A stretch of DNA of 64,000 nt from Albifimbria verrucaria (taxonomy: Eukaryota; Ascomycota; Sordariomycetes; Hypocreales; Stachybotryaceae): contig JAHREC010000009.1 in NCBI GenBank assembly GCA_020081605.1, positions 1,674,001 through 1,738,000 on the forward strand, given 5' to 3'. The notes under the pieces are model-generated. The model had not been told where the DNA came from and did not search any database. It was given only the letters and a program-made list of their open reading frames with translations. This document shows positions 1-10,465 of this stretch, one piece after another (positions within the stretch are counted from its first letter, which is position 1; each line of letters starts with the position of its first letter). The position numbers and the translations under genes are program-made.

Positions 1-1790
1 ACGGGGTGGCACTGAGAGACTATATACACCGCTGTCAGGCGTGACAGGGTGTGCAGGTTGCGATTGGACTTTGTAAGGGCTCCGTGAGATGGGACCACTG
101 CTATATGGGCGCCGATTAGAAGGATCCGAATTCTCGCTTGCAAAGTTCTTCATGGGCCTGCTCTCTATTCGGTGGCCGTTGGCGTGTTCCTGCACGCTAG
201 GATTGTATTGTGCCAACTCTTCAAGCCGGCCGCTGGACTGTCCTGACCCGTCAACGATTCGTTCTTGAGCCGATCGGGATGAGGCCACTGGTGTGGACGA
301 CCTCTTTTCAGGCTTTTGGAAAAGCTTCTTCACAAAGCCCCAGGGGCGGAGTCTTGGTTCGGCGGCCTTTGGTGGCGCTGCACAGATGCTCCAGAATGTG
401 GCTGGTCAGAAGGGGAGAGCAAGACCCCAGGACGCCGAGTAGATGATGTGTATCTCTGAGAAGGGGGTTACGTTCGCTGGTTGTTGGTGTAATCAGTTGC
501 CTTTCTTCTGGTATGGCATAGCGTGACGCAGACGATTCCACCGTGGCCCATGGATCAGTTTCTGGTTCGACAAGAACAATCGGTTTGCTATCGTTTCGTC
601 TAGGCAATGCATGGGTTAGAGTGGTAGGTTGAAAGCAATGATCCAATAAGAATTACTTACACAGGCTGTGGTGGGAGAGCAGGAACCGGCCCAGACATCC
701 TACATGGTCGGATCCACGGATGCTCAAGAGTCTGATCCGCCCGCAGCCGGCTTTCCGGTGCAGGTTTCATCAACGACCGAATGAATGAATCGGCCTCCTG
801 GCTGACATGATGCAAAGCGAGCTCCTTCGAAGGAAACAGGTCCGGCCTGGCCATGTATCGAAAGAGGAAGCCGTGCGATGGGAAAGTAGGCGTCTTGGTA
901 AGCATACGGAACACCATCTCGCCCAGGGACCACATATCGGCAGCCTGGTAGTCGATCTTATACGACGCTCCCGGTTCCTGTCCCAATATCTCTGGGGCCA
1001 TGTACGGCACGGTGCCCTTGACGGTCGATAGAGGCTCTCTTGACGAGTTGATCCTCTTACTGATACCAAAGTCGCTAATCTTGACCCACCAAGCGCCGAT
1101 GGGTGGTTGTGACTTGATCAAGACGTTCTGGTTGTGTCAGCTGCAAAATGTCTGCCTGGCTTGAGACGCTTGACCTACGCCTGGTTTAATGTCACGATGG
1201 GCAAAGCCCTCCCGATGCATGTATCGCAGGCCTTCGAGGACCTGATACGTGATTTCACGGGTGGCAGGCTCGGGAATCGGGGGTTTCCGTCATGTAAGTC
1301 TGAAGAGTGCCGCGAGGAAATACTCCATGGTGATGAAGAGCGTGTTATCCTGCGCATACCACCCAAGCAGCTTTACGAAGCATCTGGAATACTTCAATGC
1401 CCCAAGTCAACCGTTTTGGCTCTACCAAGGGTGTCGCAATCGAGACATGGTACTCACGCGCTTCTGGGAGAACTTGGCGATGGCTTCTAGTTCCGACATG
1501 TAGTCTATCCCTTGGACTTCCTGGATCACCTTGACGGCGCGCCACTCGTGCGTGTGCTTGCCTTGGTAGCACTGCTGCAGCCAGACCTCGCTGCAGCCGC
1601 CGCGGGCTAGCAGCCTATCCCATTGCCAGTATTCAGTGCGGCGCACGGAGCGCGCGTGGTTCTCCTCGTCCGAGTCATCGTGGTGGTGCACAATGTAGTT
1701 GTCCACGAACGATGTCTCCAGCTGGGTGTCTTGGACAAGATCGGGGATCCGCGATCTGGCCGGGCTCGCGGCACCCCGTGGCCGGAACAT
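1..1790 (-). CDS. Ser/Thr protein kinase, 3' end cut by the window edge
   Basis: Eukaryotic protein kinase on the minus strand. Visible in order: a degenerate Gly-loop (LLARGGCSEVW), the ATP lysine in RAVKVIQ, KLLGWYAQDNTLFITMEYF (hinge), HRDIKPGN (catalytic loop), KISDFGISKR (DFG), GTVPYMAPEIL and AADMWSLGEMVFRML. All catalytic residues are present, so it should be active. Inferred introns are about 1392-1457, 1128-1178, a short one near 595-655 and possibly one near 390-465. The reading then stays open to base 1 (GFVKKLFQ...), so the C-terminus is missing. The first in-frame ATG is at 1790; upstream there is only a GTG before a stop. Between MEYF and TREITYQVLEGL the frame slips twice (near 1318 and 1280, both in C runs), giving PRGTLQTYMTETP in the middle frame. 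It is divergent from the HeLo gene across 256 bp. Substrate unknown. Confidence 0.8.
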
Positions 1791-2046
1791 CGTCTCGAGG
1801 GTCTTCCCGTAAATCGCTAACGTCGGCTCGCGCGACGGCGCTGTGCTGGATGCAGAAGCGCCCAGAGCCTCTCCGGCACATCTGCAGTTACCATTGTTCA
1901 GCCGCTCAAGGATCTGGTACCCTGCGAGCCTCACCTAACCCCTGACTGGGGGCCAATGCAACTTCAGCCCAAGCATTTCACAATCACGTGGCAGAATCAA
2001 TGTTGAAACAAAACAGCCCACGTCTTTGCGTCGCGAAATTGAAGCC
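1791..2046. promoter_or_regulatory. Shared divergent promoter region
   Basis: A 256-bp spacer lies between the two outward-facing starts (kinase at 1790 on minus, HeLo-pseudokinase at 2047 on plus). No convincing TATA element is seen. The short shared spacer makes co-regulation possible, but this is inference. Confidence 0.4.
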
Positions 2047-3768
2047 ATGTCTGGTGTTGAGCTTGGTCTAGGAATCCTTGGAGCCGTCGATGTCTGCTAC
2101 AGATACGGCAAGTCTTTTGCGAGGACATGCGATGCTTTCCGAGCCGCAGATTCTCGCCTAAACGAGGCCAGCCTCCGCATCGAGGCATGCTGGATGCGCA
2201 TAGAGCTCCAGCTACAGGTGGTCCGCGGTCTGGAGCCGGTACTGGATGAGCGGCACCGGGATATCCAGCAACGAATGCTCGGGGTGCTTATGGTTAAGCT
2301 CCAGGCCGCTGAGTCGAGACTCGGGAGCCTGGCTGAAACACTGCCGTCTGGCCCAGGACAATCTAGCGTCAAGCACGAGCTCCTCAAGGCCAAGAAATGG
2401 AAATACAGTCTTCTGAAAGATAACCTAGCAGAAGTGATATCAGATCTCGAAGCCTGGCAACGGGTTTACGACTTACCTTGGTACCTCATGATGACGATCC
2501 CAAAGCCTGAGATCGACAGGCAACTCGACATCATTTCTAAAGAGCAGCGAGTAGCCCGTGCGGACGGTCGTTGCGATGTATCTATGCTCACCGCAAAGCG
2601 CCTGCGCCAAGCCCTTCAAGCAGATAGTCATACTCCCGCAGCCCGGGTGTTTCTTCCACCAGAAGGGTTAATTGGTGAAAGTATCCGGCGTGTAGCCTTT
2701 AGCTCTGTGATGATGGCACGACGCACCGGAAACAATGAGCTCGTGCTCTTAGACCCCGTTGCATTCCGTTCAAGGTCCAGCGTAAACAATGCGCTTAGAG
2801 ACGTCCGTGATTTCGCCCGGGCGCTTCGACACGCCGATCCCTTTACATTCGGGTTGCTGGAGTGCAAGGGAGTTCTTAGATACGACTCTGCTGACGGTAG
2901 TAACACCGCCATAGGTGCATCTCAATCTCCTCAGGCGGCTACAGATTTGTCCTTCGTTTTCCGAGTCCCATCGTCCCACCAAGAGGTAACGAGCTTACGG
3001 TATCACCTGATGAATCAGACAGCGCTCGACGATGGGTCTCTCTCCGAGCGCTTCGATCTTGCACGGCAGCTTGTGCAGGCCGTTAACTACGTACATGTGT
3101 ACGGCTACGTCCATAAGAATGTGCGACCTGAGGCCATCTTACTCCTTAGTCCCCGTGCCACGGGAACTCAAGAGAAGGCACCGGGCGAGATGGCAACGCA
3201 AGCTGTCCTAACTGGATTTGACACGCTTCGAAACGCGGATGGTCAAACACAGCGTGTAGGAGACGATGACTGGAAGAAGAATCTTTATAGACACCCTAGC
3301 AGACAGGGAAGGAGCCTCGAGGTCAACTATGAGATGAGACATGACATATACAGTGTTGGGATATGCCTACTGGAGATTGGCTTATGGGAAAGTTTTGTGC
3401 TCTATAACCCCGCCGAGCCCCAGAGCCTGATTGATAATGGAAGCAACCGTCAGCCTTTTGAAATGGAAGTCTCAACAGACGGGACAAATACGTGGCCGGG
3501 TCGGTTGCTTAGGACATTGGGAAGCGGTGCCGAGTTCGGTAAAAGCCCTGAACAGATCAAGGATTACATGCTGAGTCTGGCCAAGGGCAAGCTAAGGCAT
3601 AAGATGGGTACGAGATACGGTAGGATAGTCGAGACGTGCCTGACTTGTTTGGATGTAGATAATGAGGATTTTGGCAACGAGCTGGAGTTTCAGGATGAGG
3701 ATGGCATTGCAGTTGGTGTTAGGTATATAGAGAAGGTGGCAGCGAAGTTGAGTGAGATTGTAATATGA
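2047..3768 (+). CDS. HeLo-domain protein with C-terminal pseudokinase
   Basis: Single-exon gene of 573 aa starting at ATG 2047 (MSGVELGLGILGAVDVCYRY). The first ~110 residues are the alpha-helical pattern of the fungal HeLo (prion-inhibition/propagation) domain, the membrane-targeting cell-death domain of HET-S, related to the four-helix bundle of MLKL. Residues ~120-200 are a helical linker. From ~220 a kinase fold is recognisable but catalytically dead: HRD is replaced by HKNVRP (YGYVHKNVRPEAILLL), DFG by GFD, and no APE is visible, although the helix-F motif DIYSVGICLLEIGLW survives. It is one of the few genes here with an unbroken frame. HeLo proteins are cell-death or incompatibility effectors in several fungi; a death role here is inferred from architecture only. 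It shares a promoter with an active-looking kinase. Confidence 0.8.
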   Translation: MSGVELGLGILGAVDVCYRYGKSFARTCDAFRAADSRLNEASLRIEACWMRIELQLQVVRGLEPVLDERHRDIQQRMLGVLMVKLQAAESRLGSLAETLPSGPGQSSVKHELLKAKKWKYSLLKDNLAEVISDLEAWQRVYDLPWYLMMTIPKPEIDRQLDIISKEQRVARADGRCDVSMLTAKRLRQALQADSHTPAARVFLPPEGLIGESIRRVAFSSVMMARRTGNNELVLLDPVAFRSRSSVNNALRDVRDFARALRHADPFTFGLLECKGVLRYDSADGSNTAIGASQSPQAATDLSFVFRVPSSHQEVTSLRYHLMNQTALDDGSLSERFDLARQLVQAVNYVHVYGYVHKNVRPEAILLLSPRATGTQEKAPGEMATQAVLTGFDTLRNADGQTQRVGDDDWKKNLYRHPSRQGRSLEVNYEMRHDIYSVGICLLEIGLWESFVLYNPAEPQSLIDNGSNRQPFEMEVSTDGTNTWPGRLLRTLGSGAEFGKSPEQIKDYMLSLAKGKLRHKMGTRYGRIVETCLTCLDVDNEDFGNELEFQDEDGIAVGVRYIEKVAAKLSEIVI

Positions 3769-5332
3769 TCTGGTTGCAACAATATTGTCTGTAAGCTAAT
3801 ATTATGCCAGTGCTAAGTTTGATAGCAAACCACAACCTGGCATCAAATACAACGCGACGGAATGGTCAGCGGTCAACCTTGGGCTTGATACATTAGACTA
3901 ACGTATTTGCCTTCCAGTCACGCCTTGGATGTGTGAGGACGTATTTGTTGTTTTTCTGACTGTAGCATTGCCCCTTAATGCGGGAAAACCCGGCGATGGT
4001 GCACAGGTTCGGGGTAACGAATAGCACAATTAATGAAACCGTCGCTTAACAATGTCAAGCCCTCTGCCAGGCGATCTAGTAAGCTGTGATGATTGTGTTG
4101 GTACAGAGTAATCTCGAAATAAAATCTTCCCCGTGCGGCTACGTCGATACTCACTGCCAGGGTATGTTTGATTTTTAAGTTGCCATATGGAGAATAAACA
4201 ATATCGATTTCCACGGTAGAGCTACATTGGGGACTTAAGTCCGCGCATTCTTCGGGACCCCACAAGTGTAAGACGTCGCCCAGCCTTGCATGCCTTTAGG
4301 AATTGCGCACATGTGTTAGTGGATCGCTCGTATTACGTTGTGACGATGCACAACCGAGGACGTGCCTCGATAGAAGGACGACGTGTTTGAGTCTGGCATT
4401 AGCATTTGATTAACCCTGAGAGATCTGTAAGACGAGGGAGTTTTACATACAGCCTGCTTAGGGCGGAGGCTATGCATCGGCCTCGATGGGGAGACCTTTG
4501 GGTTGTGGCATATTTACACAAAATAACAGTACTGTGATGTTCTAGGAAGGGGTTGGAGCAAGGGCCTGGATGTAGGCAGTGCGCGCACAACCGGCTGGTG
4601 CGAGTTTATGTGGATTTGGCAATTCGTCAATCATATTGTGTAAGAGTTGCCGGGGTTTTGACGTCGAATTCGAAGATGCAGCGCACAGCGCAGCCACTTA
4701 CAACGCTGTGCGCGTCTTGGCCCCAGAATCTGGATCAACTCCATTTCTACCGAGCGCAGCTGGGGCTTTGGTGCTTAAAATAATCTTCCCGGAATAAAAT
4801 CCACAGGGTCGGGTCCTAGAAATCAGCGTAATTAAACGATGAGCACCAGGGCTATAGCAAAGCCCATTTTGTTTCAGGCAAACCGCCAACCGCTGCCAGT
4901 TAGAAAGTTCCATGATACCTTCTTGTCCAGGAAGCGAAGAACCTCATACTAAGCCCCACATAGGGGACCGCTAACTCTACAGGGAGCCCAAGTAGAATGC
5001 TGCAGAATCGATCCTTACGGCCGTGTGCGCGGTCAAGCGCAGCTGATGATACTGAGGCCATGGAGTGAGTCGTGGTGGTTCATCGACGATAGTCCATTTG
5101 ATATAAGACGGCACCATCACCCTCCCGAGTCTGGATCTCTTCTTTCTCTAAACCAAGCAAAAACACATTTTCCTTTCTGTCTTTCCTTTCGTTACTCTTT
5201 CTTTCTTCATCGCTCTTTTTTCTTCTCAAGCCTTCGTTTCATTCAATTCTTGTTTATACTGCACTTTTCAAAAACTCAACATTCAACCAGACAGTCTCTT
5301 CTTCAGGTTCCGATCTCGCGTCATCCGTCATC
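3769..5332. other. Intergenic spacer
   Basis: About 1.6 kb with no supported gene. A 96-codon minus-strand open frame at 3975-4265 begins with a non-ATG codon and resembles nothing known. The last 200 bp form the promoter of the AA11-like gene. Confidence 0.6.
5101..5240 (+). promoter_or_regulatory. Core promoter with TATA-like motif and pyrimidine tract
   Basis: An ATATAAG element at 5101-5107 is followed by a strongly C/T-rich tract (about 5145-5240), then A-rich leader sequence up to ATG 5333. A TATA-like box plus CT tract before the transcription start is typical of well-expressed filamentous-fungal genes. Start site not shown. Confidence 0.4.
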
Positions 5333-6991
5333 ATGATCTTCAGCAAGCCAGTGGCGTATGCCAGCCTGGCTTCCACGGCCAGCGCCTTCGTTGCCCTGAC
5401 CAACCCTGTCCCTTTCATGTACGATGGCGAGGGCATCGCCAACATGCCTTTGAAGAGTAACGCCGCCGACTTTCCCTGCCATGGTGTGAGCTACACTGTG
5501 GACGAGACCAACGTCTACGAGGCTGGCAGCGTCCAGGAGCTGAGCTTCCAGGGCACCGCTGTCCACGGAGGCGGTTCTTGCCAGATTTCCATCACCAACG
5601 ACCTGAAGCCTACCAAGGATTCGGTCTGGAGGGTCATCAAGTCGATCGAGGGTGGCTGCCCTGCTCAGGGTGTGTCCAACAATCTCGAGACCACTTCCGG
5701 CAATGTCATGATGGAGCCTGTGCCCTTTGGCTACAACTTCACCGTCCCTGATGTCTCGGCCGGTCAATACACCCTTGCATGGACCTGGTTCAACAAGAAT
5801 GGTAATCGTGAGATGTACATGAACTGCGCGCCCCTCGAGGTCACTGGCGGCTCCGGATCTGTCGCCATAGATACACTTCCAGAGATGTTTGTCGCTAACA
5901 TTGGCAATGAATGCACCACAGTGGAAGGTACTGACGTGCTATTCCCCGACCCCGGCGAGGCTGTCGAGCAGCTTAACGGGGCCACGACGGCTTTCCAAGC
6001 TCCTCAAGGAACCGCATGTGCTCTCCCTCCTTCGGTGGAGGATTTGCCTGTATTCGATCCTGTCGAGACCCCAGCGCCTGCCCGCCCAACCGATGAGCCC
6101 GAAATCGTTAGATATCTTCGCCCACACGCGCCCCTGCAGGACGGAGTCACTGAGGGCATCAGATTCCCTCCAGGCGGCTCCTGTGATGACGAGGGCATGC
6201 ACAACTGCGCTGATGGTCAGCTCCTCCAGGTGTGCGAGAAGATCAATGATGCAGGCGACCTGGCCTGGATAGGCACTATCCTCTATGAACGTATCTGTGC
6301 CGTTGGGTTGGGATACGACCTGATTACAATCCCTAACCCAGAGTACTCTGACGACCCGGCTCCGGGCACACCCGTCACCATCATTGATACGACTCCGACT
6401 CCAATTCAAGACCCAATTACCAACGTCCCTACTCTTATCGTTGATACCTTTGTCGATATTCCCGGGACACCCGTCACTATCATTGATACGACTCCGACTC
6501 CAATTCAAGACCCAATTACCAACGTCCCTACTCTCATCGTTGATACCTTTGTCGATATTCCCGGGACACCCGTCACGGCCATCGAGATAACCCCGACTCC
6601 CATCTCAGGCCCAGCCTCTGGTGTCCCTACTATTGCCCCACACAACCCCGACGCACCTGTTGAAGGGCAAGTCGAGAACCCGCCACCCGGAGGAAAGTGC
6701 TCGTTTCTTGGAAATGAAGAGCCAAGACTGATGGGCGTCAGCTGGAGCGTTGAATACGACGATGATTCATCCTGTCCTGTAGAGCTTGAAGGCATTTCCA
6801 ACTGCATTGGAAGTAGATATTTTCAGAGGTGTGAAAAGAGCCGCTGGGTTCTACGTGCGGTTGGGCGTGGCTTGGAGTGTAAAGTGGGCATGGCAAAGGA
6901 GGTTGTGACGGTGCCATGGGTTCTCAGGGGCCCTCCCATCATTAGCCCTGGCACTGGTCTGACTCCTCCTCCTCCTCCGTACTGCCTGTAA
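5333..6991 (+). CDS. Secreted AA11-like (LPMO-fold) protein with repeat linker and Cys-rich C-terminus
   Basis: Single exon, 552 aa. A signal peptide (MIFSKPVAYASLASTASA) is followed by FVALTNPVPF. The region to ~residue 175 has AA11 lytic polysaccharide monooxygenase hallmarks: NPVPF near the mature start, HGGGSCQISITND, PFGYNFTVPDV and YTLAWTWFNKNGNREMYMNC. AA11 enzymes bind copper with an N-terminal His; here the residue after the predicted cleavage site is Phe, while the second brace His (HGGGSCQ) is kept. The C-terminal half has two Cys-rich modules (NCADGQLLQVCEK and NCIGSRYFQRCEKSRWVLR), possibly carbohydrate-binding, separated by a Pro/Thr linker with a 33-aa tandem repeat. It ends in a Pro-rich tail. 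Likely a cell-surface or secreted chitin/glucan-associated protein; copper oxidase activity is doubtful. Confidence 0.75.
   Translation: MIFSKPVAYASLASTASAFVALTNPVPFMYDGEGIANMPLKSNAADFPCHGVSYTVDETNVYEAGSVQELSFQGTAVHGGGSCQISITNDLKPTKDSVWRVIKSIEGGCPAQGVSNNLETTSGNVMMEPVPFGYNFTVPDVSAGQYTLAWTWFNKNGNREMYMNCAPLEVTGGSGSVAIDTLPEMFVANIGNECTTVEGTDVLFPDPGEAVEQLNGATTAFQAPQGTACALPPSVEDLPVFDPVETPAPARPTDEPEIVRYLRPHAPLQDGVTEGIRFPPGGSCDDEGMHNCADGQLLQVCEKINDAGDLAWIGTILYERICAVGLGYDLITIPNPEYSDDPAPGTPVTIIDTTPTPIQDPITNVPTLIVDTFVDIPGTPVTIIDTTPTPIQDPITNVPTLIVDTFVDIPGTPVTAIEITPTPISGPASGVPTIAPHNPDAPVEGQVENPPPGGKCSFLGNEEPRLMGVSWSVEYDDDSSCPVELEGISNCIGSRYFQRCEKSRWVLRAVGRGLECKVGMAKEVVTVPWVLRGPPIISPGTGLTPPPPPYCL
6365..6562 (+). 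repeat. 99-bp coding tandem repeat (2 copies plus a degenerate third)
   Basis: Copy 1 is 6365-6463 and copy 2 is 6464-6562. They differ at three bases, all silent third positions, so the 33-aa unit (starting GTPVTIIDTTPTPIQ) is identical. A diverged third unit starts at 6563 (GTPVTAIEITPTPI). It forms the Pro/Thr linker of the AA11-like protein. Confidence 0.9.
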
Positions 6992-8490
6992 TGTGCTCTT
7001 AGTGAAGAGGGTGCTGTGGCCATGGCGGGCAATGATGGAAAGGTTTGTCAAGATGCAGGCCAGATCGTGTCCGGTTACATGATTGGGCTGTTGAATGTGT
7101 GGCTATGTCTAGTGCAGTTCAATTGAAACCAGGTCTATTGAGATTTGCACGTATGATGACTTGGTCCGTTTAGAAGAATGGTTGCTTGGCCCTCTGCATG
7201 AGCTGTCAGCTTGTGACACTCTGAGCTCAGCACACTGTGACACCAACTGCGGTGTGCAGAGCTTGAATCTTATGTCATCAGCCTTGTCGCTTTTAGTGCT
7301 GAAATCCAAGGATGAGGCTGGCATGAAATGTGCATATGGCGCAGCATCAAAGATGTGAAGCTTTGATGGGGCTGCTCTAGTGCACATAACTGACGTTAAG
7401 GTTGCTTTTAGATGGTTGATAGCGTACAAGATAAGTTGGCAATATAGGCAGTTGATAAGCAGCGAGACTCACGTGGCAGATCCATATTGAATGAGACAAA
7501 GAGTATCGTGGTGACACATATACATACCGATGTTCCCTGCACTCTTGTGATTCAAATCCTGAGCAACTCACAGTATCTGGATCGGCAGTTCAGTGCAGAT
7601 GCATGCATGCAGGTCACGTCACAGCGGGGGTCTAGTCTGGGGAGCTGGCAAGCCACCAGGCGCCACGGTGTCCGGCCCCACAGGGAATACCAGGCTCCTG
7701 GTCTAGTAATAAATTAATTATATCATAGTTGATTCTCGTCCTGGTAGACTATGCAACACCAGGGATAAAGAGAGAAAATATTTTGCAAAGGATTTACCAC
7801 GGAACAAAACTTCAAGCCTGGCCCATGTGTTAGGAGTACTGCGTCTCGTGTGCTTTGGACTGGGCGTGACATGTACCACTGGAATGGAAACAGTCACATG
7901 GTATACGCAGTTGGTAGTATTCGAAGTGGTCCAGCTATGGAGTAACTTATCCTTCTCCAACCACCCCAAATTATCACGTCTGGGGAAAGCAACATACAGT
8001 AAAATAAAAATAAATACAATTAGCAAAAGCAGCTTGAGATAACAAAGCCATCAAATCATGCCAAGAGAGCCTCAATCTCACCCAAGCCGCACTGGCTTAC
8101 GGCATGCAGCCATCCCACCATACACCCTCTTTACTTCAAGCAGTTGCAGATGCACATCGCATAGTCCCAAGGCTGTTAGTGGGTGCCTTGTTTCCCGGCT
8201 TGGCTCCTCCTGCCTTCTTTTTCCTGCGCCTGCCAAGCCACGAGATGCGCAGCCTCCAGGTGACTCCTTCCCTCTTACCCACTGGCCTGGGCTGCCTAGC
8301 GCGTGACGTGACGATCTCTCTTGGTTTCTTGAGTATATCTTTTGTTGTTTCTGTTCCTCCTCTGTATATATCGCCCTGTCTATTCTTTCTGTTTTGCCCT
8401 CTGTCTGCTCCTTCGATTCTTATTCCGCTCGATGGAGGCTGCCAACCCCGCGAGGCTCCATCGAGACCACACATCGCAACCGCTGCGCGA
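6992..8490. other. Intergenic spacer
   Basis: About 1.5 kb between two plus-strand genes. No conserved protein is seen. The right end holds the promoter of the hydrolase-like gene. Confidence 0.6.
8365..8370 (+). promoter_or_regulatory. TATA-like box of the hydrolase-like gene
   Basis: TATATA at 8365-8370, 121 bp before ATG 8491, is followed by a C/T-rich stretch (about 8375-8430). Position and context fit a fungal core promoter. Confidence 0.4.
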
Positions 8491-10107
8491 ATGAACAACA
8501 ACCCAAGCTACGAGAAGCGCCAGTTGCCCGCCATGCCTCACAAAACGGCCTTCTACCGTTCTCAGCTCGGTGATTCCTCTGTTATAAACTACGGCTACAC
8601 CGACCCCCTTGGCGTCTCATGGCCAAGGACATTTACTACTTCTTCGTCTACTCGTGGGCACTACCCTGGGTTGGCCTGCCTCTGCGCCCCACCGATTCTG
8701 GCAACTTGGACGAGTTGTATCCGAGCCTGCAGAACCTATGGTGCATGCTTATACACTTTGTTCTCCTAGTCCTGCAACTCGGTTTCCTCCTTTCGCTGCC
8801 TTTCTTGTTCATCTTCCCTTGTGGGCAGACGCGACGTATGTGGCTGGCTTCTTGATCCTCAACCGCATGCTGTGTAGCCTCCTGAACGGCAAAGATATCA
8901 CCTATACTTCCGACGAAAAATATGCCAAGAAGCTCCTGAACATGACCATGAGCAGTGGGTGTTCTTGAACGGCGTCGCAGTTGGGTAAGCCTCTTAATCT
9001 CTTATCATACGCCAGCCTCTACTAACCACATATTCAGCCACCATTGGATGAGGAGCAATCTCAACCGGTTGGCCCTCACCTTCGGGCGCCCCATCCTGGG
9101 CATCCATAACCGCACCGACGGTATCATCTTCGACGTCATCGAGTGCCTCGTCCAGCGCAACTTCACTTACGCTACCGCCGATGTCCGCGTCTGCTACAGG
9201 CATATCAAGGACCTCCTCTACGACCCTCCAAGTCCAAGGTCGTCTTCATCCTACATTCTCAAGGCGGCATCATGGGCGGCATGGTCCTCGACTGGTTGTT
9301 GCAAGAGATGCCGCAGGATCTGCTCTCTAAGCTCGAGGTCTATACCTTCGGCAACGCTGCCAATCATTTCAACAATCCCCATCGCCATGTCGTCTCTCAG
9401 AATCTGGCTCACTCAAAGCCCCTTGAAGCCATGAATACAGTCATGACGGAGACGAATTATGTTTCCAGTCCTACGAGCCCTTCAGTTGATGTCAAGAAGG
9501 CGCCCAACGGAGTTGACGGTCGAAACCAGCCGCCCATCGTCAGGACCGATTCTTCTTCCTCTCTCCTCTCCTCTCGCGTCACCACTGCCGCCCAAGATCG
9601 CGCCATTGGCTACATAGAGCACTATGCTCACACCACCGACTTCGTTGCCGTCTGGGGCGTCCTGCATTTTGCTACCAACAAAATGGAGTCACCTCAACTT
9701 CCACGCTTCCTCGGTCGTCTTTTTGCCCGCTCCACTGACCGCGGGGTCACCAGCTCACCCAGCACTACCTTGACGGCATGTTTCCTCTCAAACGTGACCC
9801 AGCTACCGGAGACTTTATTGGTGTGGATGAGGAGAATAATGAGTTCATGAATGAAGTGATATCTATTGGTCGAGAGGGCGCCGCCGCTGAGAACGCTCGG
9901 GAAGCCTTCAACATCACCTGGGCAGGAACCGAAGGCTTCGGTTCTGGTGATATATCAACGCCCGTCGTGGTCCACGGTCTCAAACAGAACAGCCGCCATA
10001 AGAACAAGCACGACGTCAAAGTAAAGGACCTCAGCCGCTTATGGAGCTACAGGAACGGCCGCAGCCCACCGCAAACACCACCTTTGTTAACAACAGAGGG
10101 GGCCTAG
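8491..10107 (+). CDS. Membrane-anchored alpha/beta-hydrolase-like protein
   Basis: Fungal protein of about 520 aa. The N-terminal part has a hydrophobic stretch (IHFVLLVLQLGFLLSLPFLF), so it is probably membrane-bound. The central part contains VVFILHSQGGIMGGMV, a nucleophile-elbow motif of the GxSxG type with His at the first position (HSQGG), as in lipase/esterase-like folds. Conserved flanks include FGRPILGIHNRTDGIIFDVIECLVQR and EHYAHTTDFVAVWGVLHF (possible catalytic Asp/His region). One intron is at 8985-9037 (branch CTAAC, acceptor CAG). The frame needs single-base repair near 8615, 8820, 8930, 9228 and 9743. ATG 8491 is the likely start. Substrate unknown. It lies tail-to-tail with the FMO gene. 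Confidence 0.65.
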
Positions 10108-10465
10108 TGCGCAATGCCACGATATAGAACATTGGTCGGCGGCGGGCCAGGGATAGGCATTTACACTGCGTTCGGAAACATGAGGAATAATGATAAAGGG
10201 GCATAGACATGGCGTTTTGGATAGATTTTTTTCTTGGTTGTAAGACGGCTGTCGTCAGCATCAAATTGCTAGTCTGTACATCATTTGTGTAATTTCATGC
10301 TATAGAAGTATTGTAAGGACGCCTTGAAATAGAAAGCAGTCATGATCATCAAGCCCATTTCCGCAATGGGTGTTTCGTTTTTCCTTTGAAGTTTTGGAAT
10401 AAAAACCAACGTGGCTCATGCGTAAAAATAATAAGAAAAACAGAAAATGATACAACTAGTGCTCT
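10108..10465. other. Convergent intergenic region
   Basis: 358 bp between the stop codons of two convergent genes. It is A/T-rich and presumably holds both 3' UTRs; nothing else is seen. Confidence 0.6.

Noticed and set aside
3975..4265. 96-codon minus-strand open frame
   Set aside because: Non-ATG start and no similarity to any family I know; not enough to call a gene.
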